Below, one piece after another: positions 23,315 through 31,783 of a stretch of DNA of 53,265 nt. The notes beneath the pieces were generated by a model, which saw nothing but the letters and a program-made list of their open reading frames with translations, had not been told where the DNA came from and did not search any database. The stretch's first letter is position 1, and each line of letters begins with the position of its first letter. The position numbers and the translations under genes were made by a program. Source of the DNA: Spirosoma sp. 48-14 (GTDB taxonomy: Bacteria > Bacteroidota > Bacteroidia > Cytophagales > Spirosomataceae); assembly GCF_001898575.1 (NCBI RefSeq), contig NZ_MKUD01000042.1, forward strand, positions 60,636 to 113,900, written 5' to 3'.

Positions 23315-24610
23315 CTAAACGTGTATGGAACCCGTCAGCAAAGCCACAATGGTCATGACCAGCGTAGTACCCAGCGCCCATTTGATCGTAAATTTCTGAT
23401 GTTCACCCAAATCGACTTCGGCAAGGCCCACCAGCAAAAACGTAGACGCGGTAAGTGGGCTAACCGGAAACCCTACCGTCATCTGACCCAGTAAAGCCGC
23501 CCGCCCAATCTCCAGCGGATCAATGCCAAATTGCGTGGCTGACTGGCTCAAAATAGGCACGACACCAAAATAGTACGCATCGGGTGTAAAGAGTAGGCTA
23601 GCGGGCATACTCGTGATGGCGGTTAGCGTGGGTAGCCAGGCGGCATGTTGCTGAGGAATGAGTGACACCAGCGAAGTAGCCATGGCGTCGATCATCTTGG
23701 AGCCCGTCAGAATACCGGAAAAAACACCAGCCGCAAAAATCATACTCGACACCATAAAAATGTTATTTCCGTGAATTCGCAGCACTTTTTGCTGGTCGGG
23801 GAGTTTCGGATAATTAATCAGTAAGGCCAGTGCGGCTGCTACCACAAACAGGGCAGGGGTAGGGACCCAGCCTTTCATAAGTGTCGTGATGAGCGCCACG
23901 GTCAGAAATGCATTGAGCCAGAATAATTTTGGTCGACGAAGTGCCTGTTGTTCATTCGTCAGATTTTCATGATGTACATAATCGAGCTGGCTAATACCCA
24001 ATCGCTTACGTTCCTGAAGGCCAAGCCAGTATGCAACGGCCAGCACCCAGGCGATCCCCGCTAGTATAGCCGGAATGTTGGGGTTAAAAAGCTGGGTGGC
24101 ATCTGTTTTAAGGGTAGACATAGCCCGAGCCGATGTACCCGACCAGGGCACCAGATGCAAGGGCCCAACGCTGAGTGCCACAATGCCTGGCAAGATCAGT
24201 TTGTTAATCTTTAATTGGCGGTAGATCGGTAAAAACGCTGACAGCACGATCATAAACGTAGCCGTTCCGTCGCCATCCAGGTGAACAATCATTGTCAGGA
24301 TAGCAGTGCCGATAATCACCTTGAGTGGGTCGCCCTGAACGTATCGGATAATACCCGCAATAATGGGGTCGAACAGGCCCGCATCGAGCATGGTCGCAAA
24401 ATAAAGTACGGCAAACATAAGCAGAATGCCTGTTGGCGCTACCTGCTTAATACCCGCCAGAATCATCTCGCCCAATTCTTTAGGGGAAAAACCGGCCATA
24501 AAGCCAATCGCTACGGGCACTAATACGAGGGCTGTTATGACAGATAGACGTTTGGTAATAATCAGCGCGAGAAAAATACCGATGGTGGCAAAACCGAAGA
24601 ACGAAAGCAT
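23315..24610 (-). CDS. CitMHS-family citrate/carboxylate:proton symporter
   Basis: 431 residues with about 11-12 hydrophobic segments over the whole length. Family signatures: ITALVLVPVAIGFMAGF, LMFAVLYFATMLDAGLFDPI, MIVHLDGDGTATFMIVLSAFLP, the LVPWSGTSARAMS loop and TPDAYYFGVVPIL. CitMHS members carry citrate with Mg2+ or Ca2+ across the inner membrane. First gene of the transporter-AtuA operon, divergent from the dehydratase gene. Confidence 0.93.
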   Translation of the reverse strand: MLSFFGFATIGIFLALIITKRLSVITALVLVPVAIGFMAGFSPKELGEMILAGIKQVAPTGILLMFAVLYFATMLDAGLFDPIIAGIIRYVQGDPLKVIIGTAILTMIVHLDGDGTATFMIVLSAFLPIYRQLKINKLILPGIVALSVGPLHLVPWSGTSARAMSTLKTDATQLFNPNIPAILAGIAWVLAVAYWLGLQERKRLGISQLDYVHHENLTNEQQALRRPKLFWLNAFLTVALITTLMKGWVPTPALFVVAAALALLINYPKLPDQQKVLRIHGNNIFMVSSMIFAAGVFSGILTGSKMIDAMATSLVSLIPQQHAAWLPTLTAITSMPASLLFTPDAYYFGVVPILSQSATQFGIDPLEIGRAALLGQMTVGFPVSPLTASTFLLVGLAEVDLGEHQKFTIKWALGTTLVMTIVALLTGSIHV

Positions 24611-24654
24611 ACAAGTAGGTAGGATTTAATCCAAAAGCCGGAAAGTGGACAAAT

Positions 24655-24662
24655 CAAAAGTA
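24655..24662 (-). promoter_or_regulatory. Candidate -7 element of the citMHS-atuA operon
   Basis: TACTTTTG on the minus strand fits TAnnTTTG exactly, about 45 nt before the start codon. No good -33 is seen. Confidence 0.42.
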
Positions 24663-24677
24663 AAAGTTCGACCTTTG

Positions 24678-24725
24678 TTGTCTTTACTGATACGTCGCTT
24701 TAGGTTTATGTACTCCGTAAACCTA
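24678..24725 (+). promoter_or_regulatory. Promoter with overlapping 25-nt palindromic operator before the dehydratase gene
   Basis: TTG at 24678-24680, 20-nt spacer, then TAGGTTTA (24701-24708), one mismatch from TAnnTTTG. The -7 box is also the left arm of a palindrome with TAAACCTA at 24718-24725 (8 bp, 9-nt centre), which ends 22 nt before the ATG. A repressor bound there would block the promoter. Confidence 0.55.
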
Positions 24726-24747
24726 CACTTAACTGATTTACTGAAAA

Positions 24748-26454
24748 ATGCCTTTACGTTCGCAAGATTGGTTTGGCCGCACCGGCAAAGACGGCTTTAT
24801 TTACCGTGCCTGGATGAAAAACCAGGGATTCCCCCATCATGAATTTGAAGGAAAGCCCGTAATCGGCATTTGTAATACCTGGTCGGAACTAACCCCCTGT
24901 AACGCTCATTTTCGTGAACTGGCCGAAGCCATCAAACGGGGAGTTTGGGAAGCGGGTGGCTTTCCGCTGGAATTTCCGGTGATGTCGCTGGGCGAATGCC
25001 AGATCAAACCAACGGCCATGCTGTTTCGTAACCTGGCCAGCATGGATGTGGAAGAAAGCATTCGGGGAAACTCGCTGGATGCTGTAATTCTAATGTGTGG
25101 GTGTGACAAAACGACGCCTTCGCTGGTCATGGGTGCCTGTAGTGTCGATATTCCTACGCTGGTCGTATCGGGTGGTCCTATGCTGGCCGGACGTTTCCGG
25201 GGCAAGAAAATCGGAACCAGTGATGTCTGGCGGTTTGCTGAAGCCTACAAAATGGGGGAGATGAGTCAGGCTGATTTTATAGCTTCCGAAGCCAGTATGG
25301 CCCGTTCGCCCGGACACTGTGCCGTAATGGGAACCGCCAGTACCATGGCTGCTATGGTTGAATCGCTGGGCCTGGCCCTGCCCGACAATGCCACCATTCC
25401 GGCTGCCGACTCACGTCGGAAAGTGCTGGCGCACATGACGGGCGTTCGGGCGGTAGAGCTGGCTCGTCAGAATATTACTCCATCGCAGATTCTGACCCGT
25501 CAGGCGTTTGAAAATGCGATTATGGTGAATGCAGCTCTTGGTGGTTCTACCAATTTCATTCTGCACTTGACGGCCATTGCAGGCCGGGTTGGGGTAGACC
25601 TGTCGCTGGATGATTTCGATACGTTGTCTGCCAAAATTCCCTTGCTGACTAATCTACAGCCTTCGGGTGAGCATTTCGTTGAAGATTTGTTCTATGCGGG
25701 TGGTCTGCCGGCCGTGATTCGGGAGTTACGAAACTACCTCAACAACGACGCTATAACGGTTAATGGACGAACCATTGGCGAAAACTGCGCCGAAGCTCAG
25801 TGCTATGATCCAGCGGTAATTGCGACTGTTGATCAGCCGTTTAAGCCGGAGTCGGGGATTGCCGTATTGCGCGGAAATCTATGCCCGAACGGGGCTGTGC
25901 TGAAGCCATCGGCCGCATCGCCCGAACTGATGCAGCATACAGGGCGGGCGGTTGTTTTTGAGGATATCGACGACTACAAAGCCCGTATTGATGATCCTGA
26001 TCTGGATGTAGACCCGTCGTGTGTGCTGGTACTGAAAAATGTCGGCCCTAAAGGGTATCCGGGTATGCCCGAGGTGGGTAATATGCAACTTCCAGCTAAA
26101 GTGCTGGCTCAGGGTGTACACGATATGGTACGTATTTCGGATGGGCGTATGAGCGGAACGGGCTTTGGTACGGTGGTGCTGCACGTTTCGCCCGAATCGG
26201 CGGTTGGTGGAAACCTGGCCCTGGTGCAAAACGGCGACCTGATCACGCTCGATGTGCACAACCGCAGTTTACACCTGCATGTATCCGACGAAGAACTTGC
26301 CGCCCGTATGGTTCATTTCAAACCACTCAATCTGGGATATGACCGGGGATACGTAAACCTATACATTCGCCACGTAACGCAGGCACACGAAGGAGCCGAT
26401 TTTGACTTTTTACGAGGGGGTTCCGGTAGTGTAGTCAAGCGGGATTCGCATTGA
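24748..26454 (+). CDS. IlvD/Edd-family sugar-acid dehydratase (L-arabinonate dehydratase-like)
   Basis: 568 residues. Cys51, Cys119 and Cys191 (TPCNAH, CGCDKT, GHCAVMG) have the spacing of the iron-sulphur cluster ligands of this family. The start RSQDWFGRTGKDGFIYRAWM and IKPTAMLFRNLASMDVEE match the pentonate/hexonate dehydratase branch rather than biosynthetic IlvD. The enzyme removes water from an aldonic acid to give a 2-keto-3-deoxy acid in the cytoplasm. It is divergent from a carboxylate transporter and close to two SDRs and two PQQ sugar dehydrogenases, so a non-phosphorylative sugar oxidation route is plausible. The precise sugar acid cannot be read from the sequence. Confidence 0.92.
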   Translation: MPLRSQDWFGRTGKDGFIYRAWMKNQGFPHHEFEGKPVIGICNTWSELTPCNAHFRELAEAIKRGVWEAGGFPLEFPVMSLGECQIKPTAMLFRNLASMDVEESIRGNSLDAVILMCGCDKTTPSLVMGACSVDIPTLVVSGGPMLAGRFRGKKIGTSDVWRFAEAYKMGEMSQADFIASEASMARSPGHCAVMGTASTMAAMVESLGLALPDNATIPAADSRRKVLAHMTGVRAVELARQNITPSQILTRQAFENAIMVNAALGGSTNFILHLTAIAGRVGVDLSLDDFDTLSAKIPLLTNLQPSGEHFVEDLFYAGGLPAVIRELRNYLNNDAITVNGRTIGENCAEAQCYDPAVIATVDQPFKPESGIAVLRGNLCPNGAVLKPSAASPELMQHTGRAVVFEDIDDYKARIDDPDLDVDPSCVLVLKNVGPKGYPGMPEVGNMQLPAKVLAQGVHDMVRISDGRMSGTGFGTVVLHVSPESAVGGNLALVQNGDLITLDVHNRSLHLHVSDEELAARMVHFKPLNLGYDRGYVNLYIRHVTQAHEGADFDFLRGGSGSVVKRDSH

Positions 26455-26481
26455 CAGTATTCGATTGCTGGTTTTTCTGTT

Positions 26482-26526
26482 TACGGTGGGCTGGCGCAAA
26501 AATGCTAAGGCGGCCCACCGTATTTT
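26482..26526 (+). terminator. Terminator of the dehydratase gene
   Basis: 10-bp stem (26482-26491 with 26513-26522), 21-nt loop, then a TTTT run at 26523-26526, starting 28 nt after the stop codon. Confidence 0.78.
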
Positions 26527-26749
26527 GTATCAGGCTTCCCCACAAATTCTACGCCGATTCAATAAATGAAAATAAGGCTATTTGTTCCATTTATGCCAAA
26601 TCCATTATACGAATAGGTTCAGTTCAGCCGTTTAGGCCGATAAATCAACAAAAAAGGGAGTAAGTAGTTAACAAAAAAAATGATGGTAGTGTAAGACTGA
26701 GTCGACGGTATAGTAATTGTTACTTTTTAGTAAACATTGCCGTACCCGA
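26527..26749. other. AT-rich upstream region of the second PQQ dehydrogenase
   Basis: About 220 nt, AT-rich, no gene. A GTTACT-TTTT-AGTAAAC near-palindrome lies at about 26719-26735, just before the start codon. No complete promoter consensus was seen. Confidence 0.4.
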
Positions 26750-28108
26750 ATGCTTTTGCGTTACTTGTTTTTGTTAGCTGTTCTTAGCTTTATCTCGATC
26801 AAATTACCTGCACAAGCACCCCGAATTCGTTTGACCGAGTTGGCAACAGGGTTGAATCGGCCAACGGATATTGTTGCTATTAGTTCTAGCGAATTTCTGA
26901 TCTCACAAACGGATGGACAGATTCGTGTCGTTCGAAACGGCGTTAAGCTTGTAACGCCTTATCTGGACCTTGGGGCAAAAATTCATGATACTACCTGGGA
27001 GGGAATTTTCGGGATTACGCTCCACCCAAACTACGCCAGTAACGGGTACATATATGTTAACTATTGTCGGAAGGGTGATCGGTCGGCGGTGTATGCCCGC
27101 TTTACCCGTAGTGCCACCAATCCAGATCAGGCTGATAGTTCATCTGAGTTTACGTTGCTGGTCGTGCCGTATCCGAATCCGCAGGGGGCGCACCGATCGG
27201 GCTGCCTGGGTTTTGGCCCTGATGGGTATCTCTATATTACGACAGGCGATTCGTGGCCGGGGCTTCGTGGATCTATTGGTGATCCCGATCGATTCGCGCA
27301 GAGTTTGCAAACGCCTTACGGGAAGATTTTTCGGATCGATGTCGATCATGGTACTCCATATGCTATTCCAGCCACAAATCCTTACAGTAGCCCCAGCGAT
27401 GGGGTAGCGGATGAAATCTATGCCCTGGGTTTACGGAACCCCTGGCGCTGGAGCTTTGACCGGCTGACAGGCGATATGTGGATCGGTGATGTGGGGCAGG
27501 ATGGTTGGGAAGAACTGAATTTTACCCCTGCGAATGCGATAGCACCACAGAACTACGGATGGCCCTGTTACGAAGGAACGCATGCGTATGATGCAAATTG
27601 CTCCGGGTCGGGTTCGTATCATATGCCTCTGCTCGACTATTCAGGCTACAATTATGGGGGTGGCGCATCCATCACTGGTGGTTACGTATATCGTGGCACA
27701 GCTTACCCCAAACTGTATGGGTGGTACGTGTATGGCGACTACCAACGTGGAACGTATTGGACGTTGAAGCGAGCCAATGACGGGACGTTTCAGCAAATTA
27801 CACAACTCAGCCTGCCCACCGTAATGCCTGTATCATTTGGGCAGGACCCGAACGGTGAATTGTATGTGCTTTCCTTTTCAGAGGGAAAACTGTATCGCGT
27901 CATCGAACGGACTATAGCGAGTGTTAAAACAGGAAACTGGACTAGCCCGGATACCTGGAATTGCAACTGTGTACCCATTGCCGGCGACGATGTGGTTATT
28001 TCTGCCAACCATTCCGTAGACCTGAATCAACTGGTACAGGTTCGTTCACTCGATTTGAAAGGGAAACTGGCTTATTCGTCTGCAGGCAAGGTCAAGTTTG
28101 ATCCCTGA
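26750..28108 (+). CDS. Secreted PQQ-dependent sugar dehydrogenase (glucose/sorbosone dehydrogenase family)
   Basis: 452 residues from the ATG at 26750; a TTG 33 nt upstream is less likely. Signal peptide MLLRYLFLLAVLSFISIKLPAQA. The six-bladed propeller has RLTELATGLNRPTDIV, GIFGITLHPNYASNGYIYVNY, putative active-site His148 (GAHRSGCLGFGPDGYLY), GLRNPWRWSFDRLTGDMWIGDVGQD and NYGWPCYEG, the soluble aldose dehydrogenase layout. The last 60 residues (VKTGNWTSPDTWNCNCVPIAGDDVVI) are a short G8-like/W-rich module seen in Bacteroidota surface proteins, here cut short after about one unit. It lacks the PKD and cytochrome domains of the larger paralogue at 7326-10226. Confidence 0.88.
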   Translation: MLLRYLFLLAVLSFISIKLPAQAPRIRLTELATGLNRPTDIVAISSSEFLISQTDGQIRVVRNGVKLVTPYLDLGAKIHDTTWEGIFGITLHPNYASNGYIYVNYCRKGDRSAVYARFTRSATNPDQADSSSEFTLLVVPYPNPQGAHRSGCLGFGPDGYLYITTGDSWPGLRGSIGDPDRFAQSLQTPYGKIFRIDVDHGTPYAIPATNPYSSPSDGVADEIYALGLRNPWRWSFDRLTGDMWIGDVGQDGWEELNFTPANAIAPQNYGWPCYEGTHAYDANCSGSGSYHMPLLDYSGYNYGGGASITGGYVYRGTAYPKLYGWYVYGDYQRGTYWTLKRANDGTFQQITQLSLPTVMPVSFGQDPNGELYVLSFSEGKLYRVIERTIASVKTGNWTSPDTWNCNCVPIAGDDVVISANHSVDLNQLVQVRSLDLKGKLAYSSAGKVKFDP

Positions 28109-28184
28109 AGGAGCGTATGCGCTTGCGAGGAAAATTTGTCCTATTTTCGCCACGAAATTATCCTTTACCCTACTTATCGATTGC

Positions 28185-28961
28185 ATGACAAATTTTGCCC
28201 GACAGACTGTACTCATTACGGGGGCTGGCACTGGAATTGGTTTTGCCATTGCGAAAGCGCTCGTCCAGCAGGGAGCCAATGTCGTACTCAATGATTATGA
28301 TCAGAATTTAGCCCAAACCGCAGCTCATCGTATTCAGAATGAATGCCAAACTCCCGAAGCCGGGACTTGTGAGGCCTGCCCAGGCGATGCGTCGGATGTA
28401 TCGTTTATTCGCCATATGGTGGATACTGCTGTTACTCGCTTTGGATCGCTGGATATTGCCATTGCCAATGCTGGTATCACCATTTTCGGTGACATTTTCA
28501 CGACCACGCCCGAAGCGTTTCAGAAAATTGTGGATTTGAACCTGCGCGGTAGCTTTTTTCTGGCACAGATGGCCGCTCAGCAGATGCGGTTGCAGGGGAA
28601 AGGAGGGAGTATCCTATTCATGTCGTCGGTCGTAGGGCATCTCGCCCATCCAGGACTACCTGTATACAGTATGACCAAGTCAGGGCTGGAAATGCTGGCC
28701 CGTCAGTTAGTCATCGACTTTTCACCACTCGGCATTACCATCAATTCGATTGCCCCAGGGGCCACGCTTACGGAACGAACCCTGGATGACCCTACCTACA
28801 TTCCGATCTGGTCGCGGATTACACCAATGGGGCGCCCGGCCACGGTCGATGATATAACCAATGCTGCCCTATTCCTGGTGGCACCTGCATCCCGCCATAT
28901 TACCGGCCAAAGCCTGGTCGTAGATGGTGGCTGGACAAGCGTTGGCGTGCCGCCGGTTTAA
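28185..28961 (+). CDS. SDR-family oxidoreductase
   Basis: 258 residues from the ATG at 28185; the upstream open frame to 28098 overlaps the preceding gene and lacks family features. Classical SDR: TGAGTGIG cofactor loop near residues 11-18, ANAG, FMSSVVGHLAHP, catalytic YSMTK, SIAPGATLTERT and GQSLVVDGGWTS. Substrate unknown; the sugar-metabolic surroundings suggest a sugar or polyol. Its stop codon TAA is the first base triplet of the following inverted repeat. Confidence 0.92.
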   Translation: MTNFARQTVLITGAGTGIGFAIAKALVQQGANVVLNDYDQNLAQTAAHRIQNECQTPEAGTCEACPGDASDVSFIRHMVDTAVTRFGSLDIAIANAGITIFGDIFTTTPEAFQKIVDLNLRGSFFLAQMAAQQMRLQGKGGSILFMSSVVGHLAHPGLPVYSMTKSGLEMLARQLVIDFSPLGITINSIAPGATLTERTLDDPTYIPIWSRITPMGRPATVDDITNAALFLVAPASRHITGQSLVVDGGWTSVGVPPV

Positions 28962-29061
28962 TTTTGAATGATAGAATGAGTGAATGATAGAATAGAGTAT
29001 TCGCTAGCTAATTCAATCACTCAATAACTCAATCATTCGATCATTCAATCATTCAAAATTA
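28959..29061. repeat. GANN-type inverted repeat reaching exactly from stop codon to stop codon
   Basis: Outer arms 28959-28972 and 29048-29061 pair perfectly (14 bp), continuing imperfectly inward for about 18 more pairs. The outermost TAA and TTA are the stop codons of the convergent SDR and EamA genes. The left arm is tetramer-phased (GAAT GATA GAAT GAGT GAAT GATA GAAT). Confidence 0.8.
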
Positions 29062-29979
29062 TTTCCTCCCCAGCGTGATCAATACTACGCCAACGATGGC
29101 TACCAGGGCACCGATCAGAGATTGGCTGGAAAAAATTTCCCCTGCGAATAAGGTGCCTAAGAACATCGCGACAACCGGATTAACAAAGGCATAGGTGGCC
29201 AGAAGTTGCGGAGGAGCGTTCCGGGCCAGCCATGAATAGGATGAAAAACCGATGATACTCCCAAAAATGATCAGGTAAATCATTGACCCAATGGCTTTGG
29301 TAGGGGCGTCCAGAATGCTTAATGGCGTAACCGGCTCCAGTACCAGACTCACTAGAAGGCTGGCAACGCCACCTACAATCATTTGAATACCACTCGATAT
29401 GGTGCCAGTAGGCAACGCCAGACGCGGTGTAAGCAGCGTGCCAATGGCCCATATTAAATTGCCGAAAGCAACAAATCCCGTACCGATCAATTTTGCATCA
29501 AGGCCAGCTGAGCTTTGCAGTTTATCCGGTTTCACCAGCAGGAAAATGCCGATAAGACCGACAACCAGACCCGCCAGTGCCAGATTGCTGGGTCGTTTTT
29601 TGCCGAACGAAACCCAGTTGAGTGTCAGGAGGTAAACGGGCAATAAGCCTCCCAACAGAGCCGCCATACCACTTGGAATGTACTGCAAGCCAATAGCCAG
29701 ACAGCCATTTGAAATGGTGAGCAGCAAAATGCCAATCAGCCCGGCAGACTGCCATTCTTTTCGGGTTGGGCGCGGTGTTCCCGTTAGCCGTGCATAGCCA
29801 TACAAAATCCCGCCTGCAATCAGATACCGGACAGCAACCATGTAAAGGGGGGGCATCCGTTCGGTCATAAAATGAATGAACAGATAAGTAGAACCCCACA
29901 AGATGTAAACGGAGATCAGGTTAGCCCAGAGCGTAAAACGGTCTGACGAATTTGAAAGAGGGGATGTAACGGCTTGCAT
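29059..29979 (-). CDS. EamA/DMT-family transporter (YedA-like exporter)
   Basis: 306 residues with ten hydrophobic segments in two EamA halves. First half signature NLISVYILWGSTYLFIHFMTERMPP and ALLGGLLPVYLLTLNW; second half LIWAIGTLLTPR, YLIIFGSIIGFSSYSWLARNAPPQLLATYAFVNPVVAMFLG. Inner-membrane drug/metabolite exporter; substrate unknown. Probably transcribed alone. Confidence 0.93.
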   Translation of the reverse strand: MQAVTSPLSNSSDRFTLWANLISVYILWGSTYLFIHFMTERMPPLYMVAVRYLIAGGILYGYARLTGTPRPTRKEWQSAGLIGILLLTISNGCLAIGLQYIPSGMAALLGGLLPVYLLTLNWVSFGKKRPSNLALAGLVVGLIGIFLLVKPDKLQSSAGLDAKLIGTGFVAFGNLIWAIGTLLTPRLALPTGTISSGIQMIVGGVASLLVSLVLEPVTPLSILDAPTKAIGSMIYLIIFGSIIGFSSYSWLARNAPPQLLATYAFVNPVVAMFLGTLFAGEIFSSQSLIGALVAIVGVVLITLGRK

Positions 29980-29997
29980 ACAATGGCTTACTGGTAG

Positions 29998-30010
29998 GCT
30001 TGTAACAAGC
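29998..30010. promoter_or_regulatory. Short palindrome upstream of the EamA gene
   Basis: GCTTGTAACAAGC, a 6-1-6 palindrome, 18 nt before the EamA start codon. Possible operator or 5' hairpin; no regulator adjoins. Confidence 0.25.
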
Positions 30011-30070
30011 GAAACGGTAAATTTTCTCCGTCAAATCGGTCTATTTTCAGCATTTCTGAGATACATTATG

Positions 30071-30090
30071 AAAATTCTAAGCAGAATTTT
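30071..30090. terminator. AT-rich hairpin downstream of the LRR gene
   Basis: AAAATTCT-AAGC-AGAATTTT, an 8-bp stem with a 4-nt loop, 77 nt past the LRR gene stop on the minus strand. Weak as a terminator but the only candidate between the two minus-strand genes. Confidence 0.35.
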
Positions 30091-30166
30091 ATTTGGCGGA
30101 CTTTGTCAAAGTTTCTGAAAAGGCGAGGCCCATTTGTTTGTATACGGATAAAGCCCTCTTCTTTAA

Positions 30167-31627
30167 TCAATACGACACATCGGTATTATTGGCTTCTAGC
30201 TGTTTGATCTGAGGGGCATAGGGGCTTTTCATCGCTTCCTGTCCGAAAAGTGGATTACTTCCCAGAAAAACCTTTTTTAACCCTTTGAGGGAGAGAAGTA
30301 TGGTTGGAAATTCGTGGAGATTATTGTTGTTGAACGATAACTCCTGCAACGACGACAACGTGCCTATAACGGCTGGCACCGATACATACCAGTTATAGCT
30401 CAAGTCCAGAATGCGCAACGATTGAAGGCGGCTGAATTCGTCGGGCAGTTGGCTCAGGTGGTTATGGTGGGCGTATAGTACCTGCAAATGGCGTAGTTTG
30501 GTGAGTGTTACGGGCAGGTTTCGTAGTTCGTTATGCGCTACAGCCAGTTGTTCCAGTCGCTTCATTTTGCCAATCTGCGGAGGTAATTCAATGAATTTGT
30601 TGTAGTATAAATCCAGCACTTTTACGCGCTTGAGACGTCCGATGGAAGTAGGTAGTCGTGACAAACCAACACTGTACAGGTTAAGGTCCGACAGTTTGCG
30701 CAAGCGCCGTAACGTTTTGACATCGGTATCAGTCAGGGTAGTCAATTTGTTGTAACCCAGCCATAAACTTTCAAGCCGTCGGTTCTGCCGGATGGATTCC
30801 GGGATTTTGGTGAGCTTATTACCCTGAATATTCAACGACCGGATGTGTTTGTTACGGGTAATGAATACGCTATCGTTGGGAATGGCGTTGAACAGCACAC
30901 TTAATCGTTTGAGCGTTGGAATATCGGCTGTTAGTCGGGCTGGGAGTTCGTGGAGGTTGTTACGGGACAAATCCAGCTCTTCCAGTTTGGGGAAACGATA
31001 CACCACTTCGGGAACGGTACTTAATTCCAGGTGATTAAATGCCAGCATGGTTACCGTATCCGGGCGCAGGGTCTTTTCGGCCGCTTCGACCGTACTGATG
31101 ATGCCAGGACCCCGCCGAACCGTGCGTTTCTGAGGGGGTTGTCCAAGCGTAGTCATGGTAGAACGGCGAAACCCTTTTTCAGTCTTTATGGGAAATGGAT
31201 GCTGCGTGTACCATTCCGTCAATAGTGCCAGTAGTTTGGTTTCCTGCTCACTCGATAATGACTGTCCATCAACCTGGCAAAACACCCACTCATACGAACC
31301 ATCAGCGCGAATAAACTCCTGAGTCTGGAATAGAAGCCCAAGAGCGGGGAGCCGCTTTTTATTACGCTCAATAAACGTAAAAAACTGTTGATGCTGAGCA
31401 TTTAAACTGTCGAAGTAGAGTTTCGTTCGTCCTGAAAAGGCCCCTTTCAACTGGCTCGACTTGCCTGCCTGAACAATAAGCTTATCGTAAGGTGGTGGGA
31501 AAGAACGCTCTAAACTCGACAGGGAAACGCCTAGCCGGGTGGTATCCCGTAAAAAGACAACCGGCGACTGGGCATAACCAACCAGTCCGGCCAGCATTAA
31601 ATAGACAAAGAGTAGGCCCTTTTTCAT
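30167..31627 (-). CDS. Secreted leucine-rich-repeat protein
   Basis: 486 residues with signal peptide MKKGLLFVYLMLAGLVGYAQ. The N-terminal 190 residues are not a known domain. From about residue 205 to 460 there are about eleven 23-residue LRRs of the type LEELDLSRNNLHELPARL, VKVLDLYYNKFIELPPQIG, LRILDLSYNWYVSVPAVIG. This is the regular LxxLxLxxNxLxxLPxxI pattern of the bacterial/small-GTPase-associated (Ras-like) LRR class. No GTPase domain follows. Likely periplasmic or surface ligand binding; partner unknown. Confidence 0.88.
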   Translation of the reverse strand: MKKGLLFVYLMLAGLVGYAQSPVVFLRDTTRLGVSLSSLERSFPPPYDKLIVQAGKSSQLKGAFSGRTKLYFDSLNAQHQQFFTFIERNKKRLPALGLLFQTQEFIRADGSYEWVFCQVDGQSLSSEQETKLLALLTEWYTQHPFPIKTEKGFRRSTMTTLGQPPQKRTVRRGPGIISTVEAAEKTLRPDTVTMLAFNHLELSTVPEVVYRFPKLEELDLSRNNLHELPARLTADIPTLKRLSVLFNAIPNDSVFITRNKHIRSLNIQGNKLTKIPESIRQNRRLESLWLGYNKLTTLTDTDVKTLRRLRKLSDLNLYSVGLSRLPTSIGRLKRVKVLDLYYNKFIELPPQIGKMKRLEQLAVAHNELRNLPVTLTKLRHLQVLYAHHNHLSQLPDEFSRLQSLRILDLSYNWYVSVPAVIGTLSSLQELSFNNNNLHEFPTILLSLKGLKKVFLGSNPLFGQEAMKSPYAPQIKQLEANNTDVSY

Positions 31628-31684
31628 GGTGTAACGGATTTTTTAGGTAAATAACGAAAAATATAGTTATAATAACCAAAAAAA

Positions 31685-31783
31685 ACCGGGATTTAATGGA
31701 TTTATGGATTAAACAGATTTTGTTGCGCTTTCATAAAGCCTGTTACAAAATCTGTTTAATCCATAAATCTGCTAAATCCCGGT
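31685..31783. repeat. 39-nt-arm inverted repeat of the GGATT type, abutting the M16 gene stop
   Basis: Arms 31685-31723 and 31745-31783 pair as 11 bp, a 3-nt mismatch, then 25 bp. A GCTTT/AAAGC mini-hairpin (31727-31731 with 31735-31739) caps the loop. The right end touches the stop codon 31784-31786. The left arm from 31688 is 27/35 identical to the element starting at 52499. Confidence 0.85.

Noticed and set aside
26451..26663. 70-codon + strand frame after the dehydratase gene
   Set aside because: It spans the dehydratase terminator, has no family features and no start signal.
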